Shown here in pieces: positions 45,469 through 53,186 of a stretch of 64,000 bases of DNA; position 1 is the first letter of the stretch, and the number at the start of each line of letters is the position of its first letter. Made by a program: the position numbers and the translations under genes. This DNA is from an uncultured Castellaniella sp. (GTDB lineage Bacteria; Pseudomonadota; Gammaproteobacteria; Burkholderiales; Burkholderiaceae_B). The stretch lies in the NCBI RefSeq assembly GCF_937988725.1, contig NZ_CALKHS010000009.1:533744-597743 (forward strand), given 5' to 3'. The notes beneath the pieces were generated by a model that was not told the DNA's origin, made no database searches, and saw nothing but the letters and a program-made list of their open reading frames with translations.

Positions 45469-46145
45469 GATCGGGAACGTTTACTGGTCGCTTCCTCACC
45501 GCGGCCGTAGGCACGCATGAATGTCACCACGGCTGCGTTTGCCCACTGGTCGATCTGCGCCGAGGAAGGCGCGGCATCCGGATGAGTCAGGCACTGAAGC
45601 TGAGGCTCACCCCGAACTAGATTGATGAACAGATTGGCGGCCGTCTCGCGGCCGATCTCGCCAAGATCAACCTCGCCGGATGCTGCCGCCTTGGAGAGTT
45701 GCTCGGCAACCAACGTCGTCATGACCTGCGGGCCGGCCAAGTAGAACGTCCGTGCGAGCTTGGGAAAACGCGGTGCTTCGCCAATCACGACGCGGAAGAC
45801 AGCCAATCCGCTAGGTGAGAGCACGATGTCCAGGTAGGCCTTGGCCAACAGGGTCAACGTCTCTCGCAGCTTTCCCGGGTGGAATTCGATGCCATGCACC
45901 GTTTTCGTGAATGCCGCACATTCGGCCTCGATCACCGCAGTGAAGAGGGCTTCTTTGTTCGCGTAGTGCGCATACACCGTGGATTTGGACACGCCAGCCT
46001 CGCGCTGGATCATGTCGGTGGTTGCCGCGCTGAACCCATGGGTCAGGAAGATGTTGCGCGCTGCACGCAGGACGGTGAGCGCCTTGGCGTTCAGCTCGCC
46101 GTTGCTCGGCGGCGGGGCGGTCATGACTTGGTTGGTGCGTGGCAT
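45465..46145 (-). CDS. mfsR: TetR family repressor, MfsR-like
   Basis: This 226-residue TetR protein has the N-terminal HTH (AARNIFLTHGFSAATTDMIQREAGVSKSTVYAHYANKEALF) and a C-terminal ligand domain. It is the first gene of the tetR-marR-lysR operon and divergent from a three-gene efflux operon. The layout matches ICEclc, where MfsR represses its own operon and the efflux genes and so limits ICE transfer. Two matching operators lie in the divergent gap. Confidence 0.8.
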   Translation of the reverse strand: MPRTNQVMTAPPPSNGELNAKALTVLRAARNIFLTHGFSAATTDMIQREAGVSKSTVYAHYANKEALFTAVIEAECAAFTKTVHGIEFHPGKLRETLTLLAKAYLDIVLSPSGLAVFRVVIGEAPRFPKLARTFYLAGPQVMTTLVAEQLSKAAASGEVDLGEIGRETAANLFINLVRGEPQLQCLTHPDAAPSSAQIDQWANAAVVTFMRAYGRGEEATSKRSRS

Positions 46146-46196
46146 CTGCTTGGTCTGCTTGGTTTGGAAGTTTTGACACGGTGGCTTGATTTCGGT

Positions 46197-46225
46197 ATAG
46201 TACCAAACCGCTCGGTACGAATCAA
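46197..46225 (-). promoter_or_regulatory. Promoter of the mfsR-marR-tciR-like operon
   Basis: On the minus strand, TTGATT (46225-46220), a 17-base spacer and TACTAT (46202-46197) form a good promoter. Operator copy 1 covers its spacer and part of the -10. Confidence 0.6.
46199..46216. promoter_or_regulatory. TetR/MfsR-type operator, copy 1
   Basis: AGTACCAAACCGCTCGGT matches the reverse complement of copy 2 at 17 of 18 bases. It contains GTACC...GGTAC arms and an ACCG-CT-CGGT core, and overlaps the regulator promoter. Confidence 0.7.
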
Positions 46226-46313
46226 CTTAGCCAACCATCTCACGGGTAGCTGCACTTAAGTAGTTGCTGAAATCCCCTATGAGCTGGTGGCCTAATTTTT
46301 GTCTCTATAGTAA

Positions 46314-46331
46314 ACCGAGCGGTTCGGTACT
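46314..46331. promoter_or_regulatory. TetR/MfsR-type operator, copy 2
   Basis: ACCGAGCGGTTCGGTACT is the inverted copy of site 1, 24 bases before the efflux operon ATG. It lies just after a TATAGT (46306-46311) that could be the -10 box, so bound repressor would cover the transcription start. Confidence 0.7.
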
Positions 46332-46354
46332 AATCGCATATTGGATGAGCCTTC

Positions 46355-47890
46355 ATGACGTCACAACCGCTGCTCTCACAACTGCTGCGACAAGCAGGCT
46401 CGGCGCTCTTCACGATCTCACTGGTCGGCTGCGCGGTTGGTCCTGACTTCGTGAAACCCGACGACAGGCTCGCAGCCGTCCAACTGTCGCCCAGGGCGGA
46501 CTACACGCAGACTCAGGAAACATCCGCCGCGAACTTCCCATCTTCATGGTGGACGTTGTTCAACGATGGCGTGCTGACGGATCTGCAAGCCCGTGCGCAG
46601 GCGGGCAACCTGAACCTGCAGATAGCTTCCGAGCGCATCGAGCAAAGCCGGGCGCAGTTGGGGATTGCCTCCTCGCTGCTGCTGCCCAGCGTGGGCGCTT
46701 CGGCGGGCTATTCCCGCGAGGCCATCAGTGAGCACGGCAAGTTTGCCGCGTTGGGCGCACCGACGAGCGCGAGCGACTTCTGGCAGTTGGGATTCGACGC
46801 CAGTTGGGAACTTGACCTATGGGGCCGTGCGCGGCGATCGCGCGAAGGCGCCGCAGCCGCTTTCGAGGCCACGGTATATGAACGCGAAGCGGCACGGGTG
46901 GCCTTGTCCGCCGAGGTGGCCCGCACCTATCTCCAGTTACGCGGTACGCAAGCGCAACTGGATATCACCCGGCAGAACTTGGAGGTCGCCGATCGCACCC
47001 TCCGCCTTGCCGAGAGCCGTGAGCGCAATGGTGTCGCCACGCGTTTTGAAACCGCTTCGGCGCGCGCGCAACTGGCAACGGTCGAGGCGCTGGTGCCCGA
47101 ACTGGTCCAGCGTCGCAACACGCTGATGAACGCCTTGGCACTGCTGCTGGGGGAGCAGCCGCGCGCCCTCGATACGCAGTTGCTTGAAGCGATGCCCTTG
47201 CCGTCGCTTCCTTCCAATGTGCCGGTGGGCCTGCCCTCCGAATTGGCGCACAGGCGGCCGGACATACAGCGCGCCGAAGCTCAACTCCATGCTGCGACGG
47301 CAGCCATCGGCGTCGCCAAAGCCGATTTCTACCCGCGAATCGGCCTGAAAGGCAGGGTCGGCGTCGAAGCCTTCGAGTTCAACGACCTCGACAGTTGGGA
47401 TTCCCGGTTCTTCTCCGTCGGCCCGACGGTCTATCTTCCCATCTTTCAGGGCGGGCGTCTGAAGCAGCGCCTGGCGCTGAACGAGGCACGGCAAAGAGCT
47501 GCCGCCATTGCCTACCGGCAGACGGTGCTGCAAGCCTGGCATGAAGTAGACAACGCTCTCGATGCCTGGGCAGCTCAGCAGAACCGCCATACCGAACTGC
47601 TGGTTTCGTATGAACAGAACAAGCAGGCGCTGCATGCTGCCGAGCGCGGCTATCAGGAAGGCGCTGCCGACTACCTGAATGTTCTGGCCGCGCAGCGTGG
47701 CGTTCTTGCCAGCCAGACCAGCCTCAATGCCAGCGCCACCAACGCTGCGCTCACCCTGGTCAATCTCTACAAGTCGCTGGGCGGCGGCTGGGACCCCGAC
47801 GCACTCACATCCGAACGGCAGGCCGGCGGCGATGCGCCCCTGACGACCACCGCGTCGTCGGCTACCTCGCAACCCAAGGTTGAGCAATGA
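46355..47890 (+). CDS. Outer-membrane efflux lipoprotein (NodT/OprM type)
   Basis: This 511-residue TolC-like channel subunit has a lipoprotein signal with lipobox LVGC followed by AVGPDFVKP, typical of the NodT family. Two OEP repeats follow (NLNLQIASERIEQSRAQLGIA; the second from RPDIQRAEAQLHAATAAIGVAKADFYPRIG). It is the first gene of the efflux operon, and its stop overlaps the MFS start (ATGA). It would form the outer-membrane exit duct. Confidence 0.92.
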   Translation: MTSQPLLSQLLRQAGSALFTISLVGCAVGPDFVKPDDRLAAVQLSPRADYTQTQETSAANFPSSWWTLFNDGVLTDLQARAQAGNLNLQIASERIEQSRAQLGIASSLLLPSVGASAGYSREAISEHGKFAALGAPTSASDFWQLGFDASWELDLWGRARRSREGAAAAFEATVYEREAARVALSAEVARTYLQLRGTQAQLDITRQNLEVADRTLRLAESRERNGVATRFETASARAQLATVEALVPELVQRRNTLMNALALLLGEQPRALDTQLLEAMPLPSLPSNVPVGLPSELAHRRPDIQRAEAQLHAATAAIGVAKADFYPRIGLKGRVGVEAFEFNDLDSWDSRFFSVGPTVYLPIFQGGRLKQRLALNEARQRAAAIAYRQTVLQAWHEVDNALDAWAAQQNRHTELLVSYEQNKQALHAAERGYQEGAADYLNVLAAQRGVLASQTSLNASATNAALTLVNLYKSLGGGWDPDALTSERQAGGDAPLTTTASSATSQPKVEQ

Positions 47891-49458
47891 GTGCCGCAGC
47901 GTTGCAGCCGACAGCGGCGCCGCCCGCACCCGCCGCTGCGGCAGCCCCTCCGAAGCGGGCGATTGCGGGGTTGGTCGGCATCCTCATCGCGGCCATGATG
48001 GCCGGCCTGAACAACCGCGTGGGCGCATTGGCCCTGGCGGACGTGCGCGGCGCGCTGGGCTTCGGCTTGGACGATGCCTCCTGGCTCACCACCGTCTATA
48101 GCGCGGGCGAAGTGATCGCCATGCCGTTTTCGGCATGGTTCGCCATCACCCTCTCGGTGCGCCGATTCGAGCTGTGGATGATCGGTGCATGCACTTTGTT
48201 GGCGGTGTGCATCCCCTTCATCCATGACCTCGATCTGCTGCTGGTCATGCGCTTCCTGCAAGGCATCGCCAGCGGCACGATGATCCCCGTGCTGATGATG
48301 GCGGCATTGAAATTCCTGCCGCCCCACATCCGGCTGCACGGATTGGCGCTGTATGCACTGACGGCCACCTTCGCGCCCAACCTTTCGATCTGGCTGGCGG
48401 GGCAATGGACGGATGGCCTGTTCGATTGGCGCTGGGTGTACTGGCAGATTCTTCCGCTCGCGGCGATTGCCGCCTTGCTGATCGGATGGGGTCTGCCCAA
48501 AGACCCCATCCAGACAGACCGTTTCCCGCAGGCCAACTGGCCCGGTATGGCTTTCGGCGTGCCCGCATTCGCCCTGATTACCGTCGCCTTGGATCAGGGC
48601 GTGCGGCTGGACTGGTTCAACTCCCCCTTCATCGTCGTCTCGCTGGTTGCTGGGCTGACGCTGCTGGGGGCCTATCTGCTGACGGAGTGGTATCACCCGA
48701 CGCCGTTCATCAAATTGCAGATGCTCAGCCGCCGCAACCTGGCGCTGGGTTTCACCTTGTTCATCTGCCTTCTGGTCGTGCTGACCTCCGGCGTGATGTT
48801 GCCGATGACCTTTCTCGGGCCGCTCCAGAGCTACCGACCGCTTCAGATGGCACCGATCGGTCTGATCGTCGCGTTGCCTCAACTGGTCCTGGGTTCCGTG
48901 GTCGCGCTGTTCCTGTACCGGAAATGGGTCGATGCCCGATTCGTGTTCGCGGGCGGCCTGCTGCTGATCGCCCTGGCGTGCTTCCTTGGCGCGCAACTGA
49001 CTTCCGACTGGAACCGCGACCAGTTCGTGCTGACGCAGACGCTGCAAGCCTTCGGCCAGCCCATGGCCGTTGTCTCGCTGCTGTTCCTGTGCACCAGTGT
49101 CGTGCACCCCAGCGAAGGCCCGTATGTGTCGGGGAACATCAACACGCTGCGCGCCCTGGGGTCGCTAATCGGGGGCGCGGTGGTTGGGCAACTCGTGACC
49201 GTGAGACAGCGGTTCCACGCGGAAATGCTGCTGGATCACGCCGCGTCCGTAGGCAACTCCGTTCCGCTTGTCCTGGAGCCCGCTCAACTGATGGGAATCA
49301 TCGGCCAGCAGGCACTGGTGCTGTCGGTCGCGGATGCCTACCGCGTGCTGGGCGTTCTGGCGCTGGTGATGGTCCCCTTCGTATTGCGGCTGACCTACAT
49401 TCCCGCCCCCGATTTGCAGCCCGCTGCCCCTCAATCCATATCGTCGTCCCAAGGATAG
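47887..49458 (+). CDS. MFS efflux permease, DHA2 (EmrB/QacA) type
   Basis: This 523-residue transporter has about 14 membrane helices and is of the drug:proton antiporter DHA2 group. An N-terminal Ala/Pro-rich tail precedes helix 1. Motif-C-like and DHA2 segments are recognisable (MRFLQGIASGTMIPVLMMAALKFLP; HPSEGPYVSGNINTLRALGS). It works with the preceding outer-membrane factor and the following HlyD protein as a tripartite pump. In ICEclc-type elements this operon is under MfsR control. Confidence 0.92.
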   Translation: MSAAALQPTAAPPAPAAAAAPPKRAIAGLVGILIAAMMAGLNNRVGALALADVRGALGFGLDDASWLTTVYSAGEVIAMPFSAWFAITLSVRRFELWMIGACTLLAVCIPFIHDLDLLLVMRFLQGIASGTMIPVLMMAALKFLPPHIRLHGLALYALTATFAPNLSIWLAGQWTDGLFDWRWVYWQILPLAAIAALLIGWGLPKDPIQTDRFPQANWPGMAFGVPAFALITVALDQGVRLDWFNSPFIVVSLVAGLTLLGAYLLTEWYHPTPFIKLQMLSRRNLALGFTLFICLLVVLTSGVMLPMTFLGPLQSYRPLQMAPIGLIVALPQLVLGSVVALFLYRKWVDARFVFAGGLLLIALACFLGAQLTSDWNRDQFVLTQTLQAFGQPMAVVSLLFLCTSVVHPSEGPYVSGNINTLRALGSLIGGAVVGQLVTVRQRFHAEMLLDHAASVGNSVPLVLEPAQLMGIIGQQALVLSVADAYRVLGVLALVMVPFVLRLTYIPAPDLQPAAPQSISSSQG

Positions 49459-49465
49459 TTCCACC

Positions 49466-50500
49466 ATGGCCATGCCGAAGAAAGCCAAGATCACCAGTGC
49501 CCTGCTACTGCTCGCAGTGGCAGTGGGCTGTGTCATTTATCTGAATCGCCCCGAATCCAGCGCATCGACCCAATCCACGGACGACGCCTATGTACAGGCC
49601 GACTTCACCCTCGTCGCCCCCCAGGTGTCGGGAGTGATCGGCAAAGTGCTGGTCGAGGAAAACCAGCCAGTGAAGGCCGGCGATCTTCTCGCCGCGATCG
49701 ACGATAGGGATTTCATCGTTGCGGTGGACGCGGCCAAGGCACAAGTCGCTGCCGCCGAAGCCAGCGTCGCGGGGCTTGCCGCGCGCGTGGCACAGCAGGA
49801 AACCGCGATACGTCAGGCGCAGGCGGCCGTCGCGGTGGACGATGCAGAACTCAAATTGGCCGAGGCCAACCAAAGACGTTATCGGAATCTGGCCTCCGAC
49901 GGATCAGGCTCGATCCAAGCCCAGCAACAGGCCGAGGCGCAGTTGGCCATTCGGCTGGCCAGCCGGGACAAGAATCGCGCGGGCCTGCAAGCGGCGCGGC
50001 AGCAGACGGACATCCTGAAAGCCGATCTTGAAAAGGCCAAGGCTGCACTTTCCCAGGCGCAGGCGGCGCAGGCCGCAGCGGAGTTGAAGCTCTCCTATAC
50101 CCAAATCACGGCGCCCATCGACGGCGTGATTGGCCAGAAATCGGTGCGCGTCGGCGCATTCGTGAATGCCGGCAAGCCGTTGGTGGCGGTGATTCCGCTC
50201 GACGCGGTCTACATCACGGCCAATTTCCGCGAAACGCAATTAGCGCGTGTGCAGCCAGGGCAATCTGTGGACATCAAGGTGGACGCCTTGCCCGGTGCCG
50301 TACTGAAGGGAACCGTGGAGAGCCTGGGGCCGGCCAGTGGCGTCAGCTACTCGGCCGTCGCGCCGCACAACGCCACGGGTAACTTCACCAAGATCGTCCA
50401 GCGCCTGCCCGTGCGCATTCGCATCGACCCCGACCAGCCTGATGCCGCGAATTTGCGCGTCGGTATGTCCGTGACGCCGAAGATCCGCATCGGTGAATAG
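49466..50500 (+). CDS. HlyD/EmrA family periplasmic adaptor
   Basis: This 344-residue membrane fusion protein has one N-terminal anchor helix (ITSALLLLAVAVGCVIYL), then a lipoyl half-motif (VSGVIGKVLVEENQPVKAGDLLAAID). A long alpha-helical coiled-coil hairpin and the second lipoyl half with beta-barrel (ITAPIDGVIGQKSVRVGAFVNAGKPL) follow. It is third in the efflux operon and bridges the inner-membrane MFS pump to the outer-membrane channel. Confidence 0.93.
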   Translation: MAMPKKAKITSALLLLAVAVGCVIYLNRPESSASTQSTDDAYVQADFTLVAPQVSGVIGKVLVEENQPVKAGDLLAAIDDRDFIVAVDAAKAQVAAAEASVAGLAARVAQQETAIRQAQAAVAVDDAELKLAEANQRRYRNLASDGSGSIQAQQQAEAQLAIRLASRDKNRAGLQAARQQTDILKADLEKAKAALSQAQAAQAAAELKLSYTQITAPIDGVIGQKSVRVGAFVNAGKPLVAVIPLDAVYITANFRETQLARVQPGQSVDIKVDALPGAVLKGTVESLGPASGVSYSAVAPHNATGNFTKIVQRLPVRIRIDPDQPDAANLRVGMSVTPKIRIGE

Positions 50501-50531
50501 CGCCATTCGTCCAGCATGAGGAGCCATATAA

Positions 50532-50834
50532 ATGAGGCAATACCGTTATCGCGTAACTGTGGAGCAGTTGACTGATTCGCATGGCATCCCCAGCGATCGC
50601 AAGCCTCTGCAATTTGAGGCCGGAAATCATGACGACATCATTTCCGTCGCGACGTGGCTTCGCAGCCGAGGTGACTTCAGTAGCCAGGATGACGCGGCGG
50701 CATTTGCGGTCGGGTTGAAGCTGTTGGCCGGGGCAATCCTGGCAAACAAGGAAAACCCGCTTCTGTCTTCATTCCTGCCGCATCTTTATCAGTTCGTGAA
50801 GGACCTGAAGGCTGGTTCCAAGACCGACCAATGA
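50532..50834 (+). CDS. DUF3861 family protein
   Basis: This 100-residue cytoplasmic protein starts MRQYRYRVTVEQL and has the HDDIISVATWLRSRGDFSSQDDAAAFAVGLKLLAGAILANKENPL body characteristic of DUF3861. The function is unknown. It follows the efflux operon by 31 bases on the same strand with a GAGGAGCC ribosome binding site, and may be co-transcribed. Confidence 0.75.
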   Translation: MRQYRYRVTVEQLTDSHGIPSDRKPLQFEAGNHDDIISVATWLRSRGDFSSQDDAAAFAVGLKLLAGAILANKENPLLSSFLPHLYQFVKDLKAGSKTDQ

Positions 50835-50969
50835 TTCGGCGGCCCACGCAACCAAGGAGAAGAAAGGACGCTTGTCCAGATGACGCCTTGTCCATACACG
50901 GCAGGAAAGTCGGCCACATTGAGGGCATGCAACGGTGAGGTGGATCCCGGCATAGCCGCCGGACGCGGT

Positions 50970-51524
50970 ATGCGCATTCTCTTGGCCTTGGCTATAGGTG
51001 CTCTGCCGGCTGTTTCTGCGGCCCAGGGCCGCTTTGCCGACGCGAAGCTGTATGTCCAGGCCGGAGCCACATCTTTGCAAGGCGACGCAACGCACGCAAT
51101 GAACGTGGGCGTGATGGTGCCTTCTGGCCTCTTCAAGGGCATCAGTCGTGATGCTGGTCCGCTGACCCTGCATTGGGATCTATGGGGTGGCCATTGGAGG
51201 TCGCACCATGCTGATGGCACAACAGGGGGCTATTCCCAGCTCGGAGCCCTGATGGCTTGGCGCTACCAGCCTGCAGGGCCGCAATCTCCTTGGTTCTTGG
51301 AGGCAGGCCTGGGAGGGAGCGTCTCGGACGGCCTCTACAACTCAGGGCAGCGTCGATTCAGCACGGCCTTCCAATTCACGGAAGTGCTGGCAGTGGGCTA
51401 CCGCTTTGGGCCGGCAAAGGCCTATGAGGTTTCCTTGCGTGTACAGCATTTCTCGAATGCCGGCATCAAGAAGCCAAACCCAGGTGAGAACTTCATGTTC
51501 TTGCGTCTCTCTCTTCCATGGTGA
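50970..51524 (+). CDS. pagL: PagL-like lipid A 3-O-deacylase
   Basis: This 184-residue protein has a signal peptide (MRILLALAIGALPAVSAAQ) and a small beta-barrel pattern ending in aromatic Trp. The PagL active-site motif is intact: His-Phe-Ser in LRVQHFSNAGIKKPNPGENF with the downstream Glu. PagL removes the 3-O acyl chain of lipid A in the outer membrane and so alters endotoxicity and permeability. ATG 50970 starts a normal signal peptide. It is carried as ICE cargo next to an lpxR-like remnant and a patatin gene. Confidence 0.82.
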   Translation: MRILLALAIGALPAVSAAQGRFADAKLYVQAGATSLQGDATHAMNVGVMVPSGLFKGISRDAGPLTLHWDLWGGHWRSHHADGTTGGYSQLGALMAWRYQPAGPQSPWFLEAGLGGSVSDGLYNSGQRRFSTAFQFTEVLAVGYRFGPAKAYEVSLRVQHFSNAGIKKPNPGENFMFLRLSLPW

Positions 51525-51552
51525 ACGCGATGGTTCCCATCCGTTCAGGCTG

Positions 51553-51903
51553 ATGTCCCTGAATTTGCTCCAACGCCGAGTTGCTTGGGCCATCGTCGTT
51601 ATTCCGGCGGCGGTTCTGTGTTCCCTGTCAGCGCGCCTCCAATGCGGCGCGCTACTTCGGCTTTATAGGCGTCGATGTCAGATATTGGCCTCGAACGAAG
51701 TGATCGACGGGCGGCCACGCCGAGGCGCTTCCCACGTCGGTTCCAAGCATCTGGTTGGCGAGTTGCGCCCAGGCTTCAGTTACGGGATGGGCCGATGGAC
51801 GGTCACATATCTGATGGCATGGCGCGGTGCCGAGTTTTCCACGCCTGACATGCCGAACCCGCCGTCGGTCAACTACGCCAGCATCATGCTCGTCTATGAG
51901 TGA
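51553..51903 (+). pseudogene. Degenerate lpxR-like (lipid A 3'-O-deacylase, DUF2219) remnant
   Basis: ATG 51553 begins a signal-peptide-like segment. At 51641-51700 the +1 frame reads NAARYFGFIGVDVRYW, and from about 51688 the original frame reads ASNEVIDG, HLVGELRPGFSYGMGRWTV and a closing EF/NYASIMLVYE. These segments resemble the C-terminal strands of LpxR-type proteins in order but need two frame changes. Only about 115 codons exist against about 300 in the family. I therefore read it as an internally deleted and frameshifted relic; the identification is by pattern only. Confidence 0.5.
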
Positions 51904-51926
51904 GTCAGCGTCCACGGGGGCCTGCG

Positions 51927-53129
51927 ATGGCACACATTAAGCCAGTCACTAGCGTTGAAAAGACGGCGCTGGTCCTGTCCGGAGGCGGCGCGCGCGCTGC
52001 CTACCAAGTTGGCGTGTTGCAGGGCCTGGTGAAGTTGCGCCGCGAACGTCTGGGCGACGGGGCGCCCAACCCATTTGGCATTCTCTGCGGCACTTCGGCA
52101 GGTGCAATCAATGCCGCCGCTTTGGCCTGCCGAGCAGACTCCTTTGATGCGGGCGTGGAGACAATCGCCGCAGTTTGGCGAAACTTTCGCGCTGATCAGG
52201 TGTATCGCACCGATGCGCTTGGTATTGCCCGCAGCGGCGCACAGTGGCTGAGCGCGATTTCGGTAGGCTGGATGTTGGCGCGCTGGCGTAAAGAAGGGCC
52301 ACGTTCGCTGCTGGACAATGAACCTTTGGCCGAGCTGCTGCGACATTGGGCGCCGCTGGAACTGCTACCGCGCATGCTGGCCGAGCGTCATCTGCACGCG
52401 CTTGCGCTAGGCGCGTCCAGCTACACCAGCGGCGAACACCTCACTTTCTTTGAGGCCACCGGCGACATGACGGGCTACGAGCGATCGCAGCGGCTGGCCG
52501 TACCCATGCGACTGGGGCTGGAACACCTGCTCGCTTCGGCGGCTATCCCCTTCGTATTTCCAGCACAGCGTATCGAGCATGCGGAGCACGCCGGCTGGTA
52601 CGGCGACGGCTCGATGCGGCAAACCTCACCGATCTCGCCGGCCATCCATCTCGGTGCGCAGCGTATGCTCATCGTTGGTGTCGGTCGGCTGCATGAACCG
52701 CGTGGGCGAATCGTGCGTGATGGCGGTTATCCGACACTGGCTCAAGTTGGTGGGCACGTGCTGTCGAATGTCTTTCTCGATTCGCTCGCGGTGGACATCG
52801 AGCGTATGGAGCGCGTCAACCGTACCCTGGAAATGATGACGCTGGGGCAGCGCCTGGCCACCTCACTGCGGTCGGTGAAGGCGCTGGTGATAGCGCCAAG
52901 CGAGCGCATTGACGACATCGCGGCTCGGCACCAAAAGCACCTGCCGCGAACAGTGCGCGCGCTGTTGCGCGGCGTGGGTTCGTCCAGCGCGAGCAGTGAC
53001 CTGAGCGGTTCCGCTCTGGCGAGCTACCTGTTGTTCGAGGCTCCTTTCACTCAGGAGGTAATGGCGCTGGGTGAGCGCGACACGTTGGCACAACGGCAGG
53101 CAGTCTGTGATTTCTTCGGGTGGCTTTGA
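51927..53129 (+). CDS. Patatin-like phospholipase
   Basis: This 400-residue lipid acyl hydrolase has an oxyanion loop LSGGGARAAYQVGVLQGL, a nucleophile elbow GTSAG (ILCGTSAGAINAAAL) and a catalytic Asp in WYGDGSMRQTSP. These form the Ser-Asp dyad. There is no signal peptide, so it acts in the cytoplasm or on the inner membrane. ATG 51927 is preferred over a GTG at 51900 that overlaps the upstream remnant. It ends the cargo block and is convergent with the relaxase gene. Confidence 0.88.
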   Translation: MAHIKPVTSVEKTALVLSGGGARAAYQVGVLQGLVKLRRERLGDGAPNPFGILCGTSAGAINAAALACRADSFDAGVETIAAVWRNFRADQVYRTDALGIARSGAQWLSAISVGWMLARWRKEGPRSLLDNEPLAELLRHWAPLELLPRMLAERHLHALALGASSYTSGEHLTFFEATGDMTGYERSQRLAVPMRLGLEHLLASAAIPFVFPAQRIEHAEHAGWYGDGSMRQTSPISPAIHLGAQRMLIVGVGRLHEPRGRIVRDGGYPTLAQVGGHVLSNVFLDSLAVDIERMERVNRTLEMMTLGQRLATSLRSVKALVIAPSERIDDIAARHQKHLPRTVRALLRGVGSSSASSDLSGSALASYLLFEAPFTQEVMALGERDTLAQRQAVCDFFGWL

Positions 53130-53186
53130 GGCGTGCGCTTCACTCCTGGGCGAGATGCCTTCAGGAACAGCGCTGGCAGACCATTT

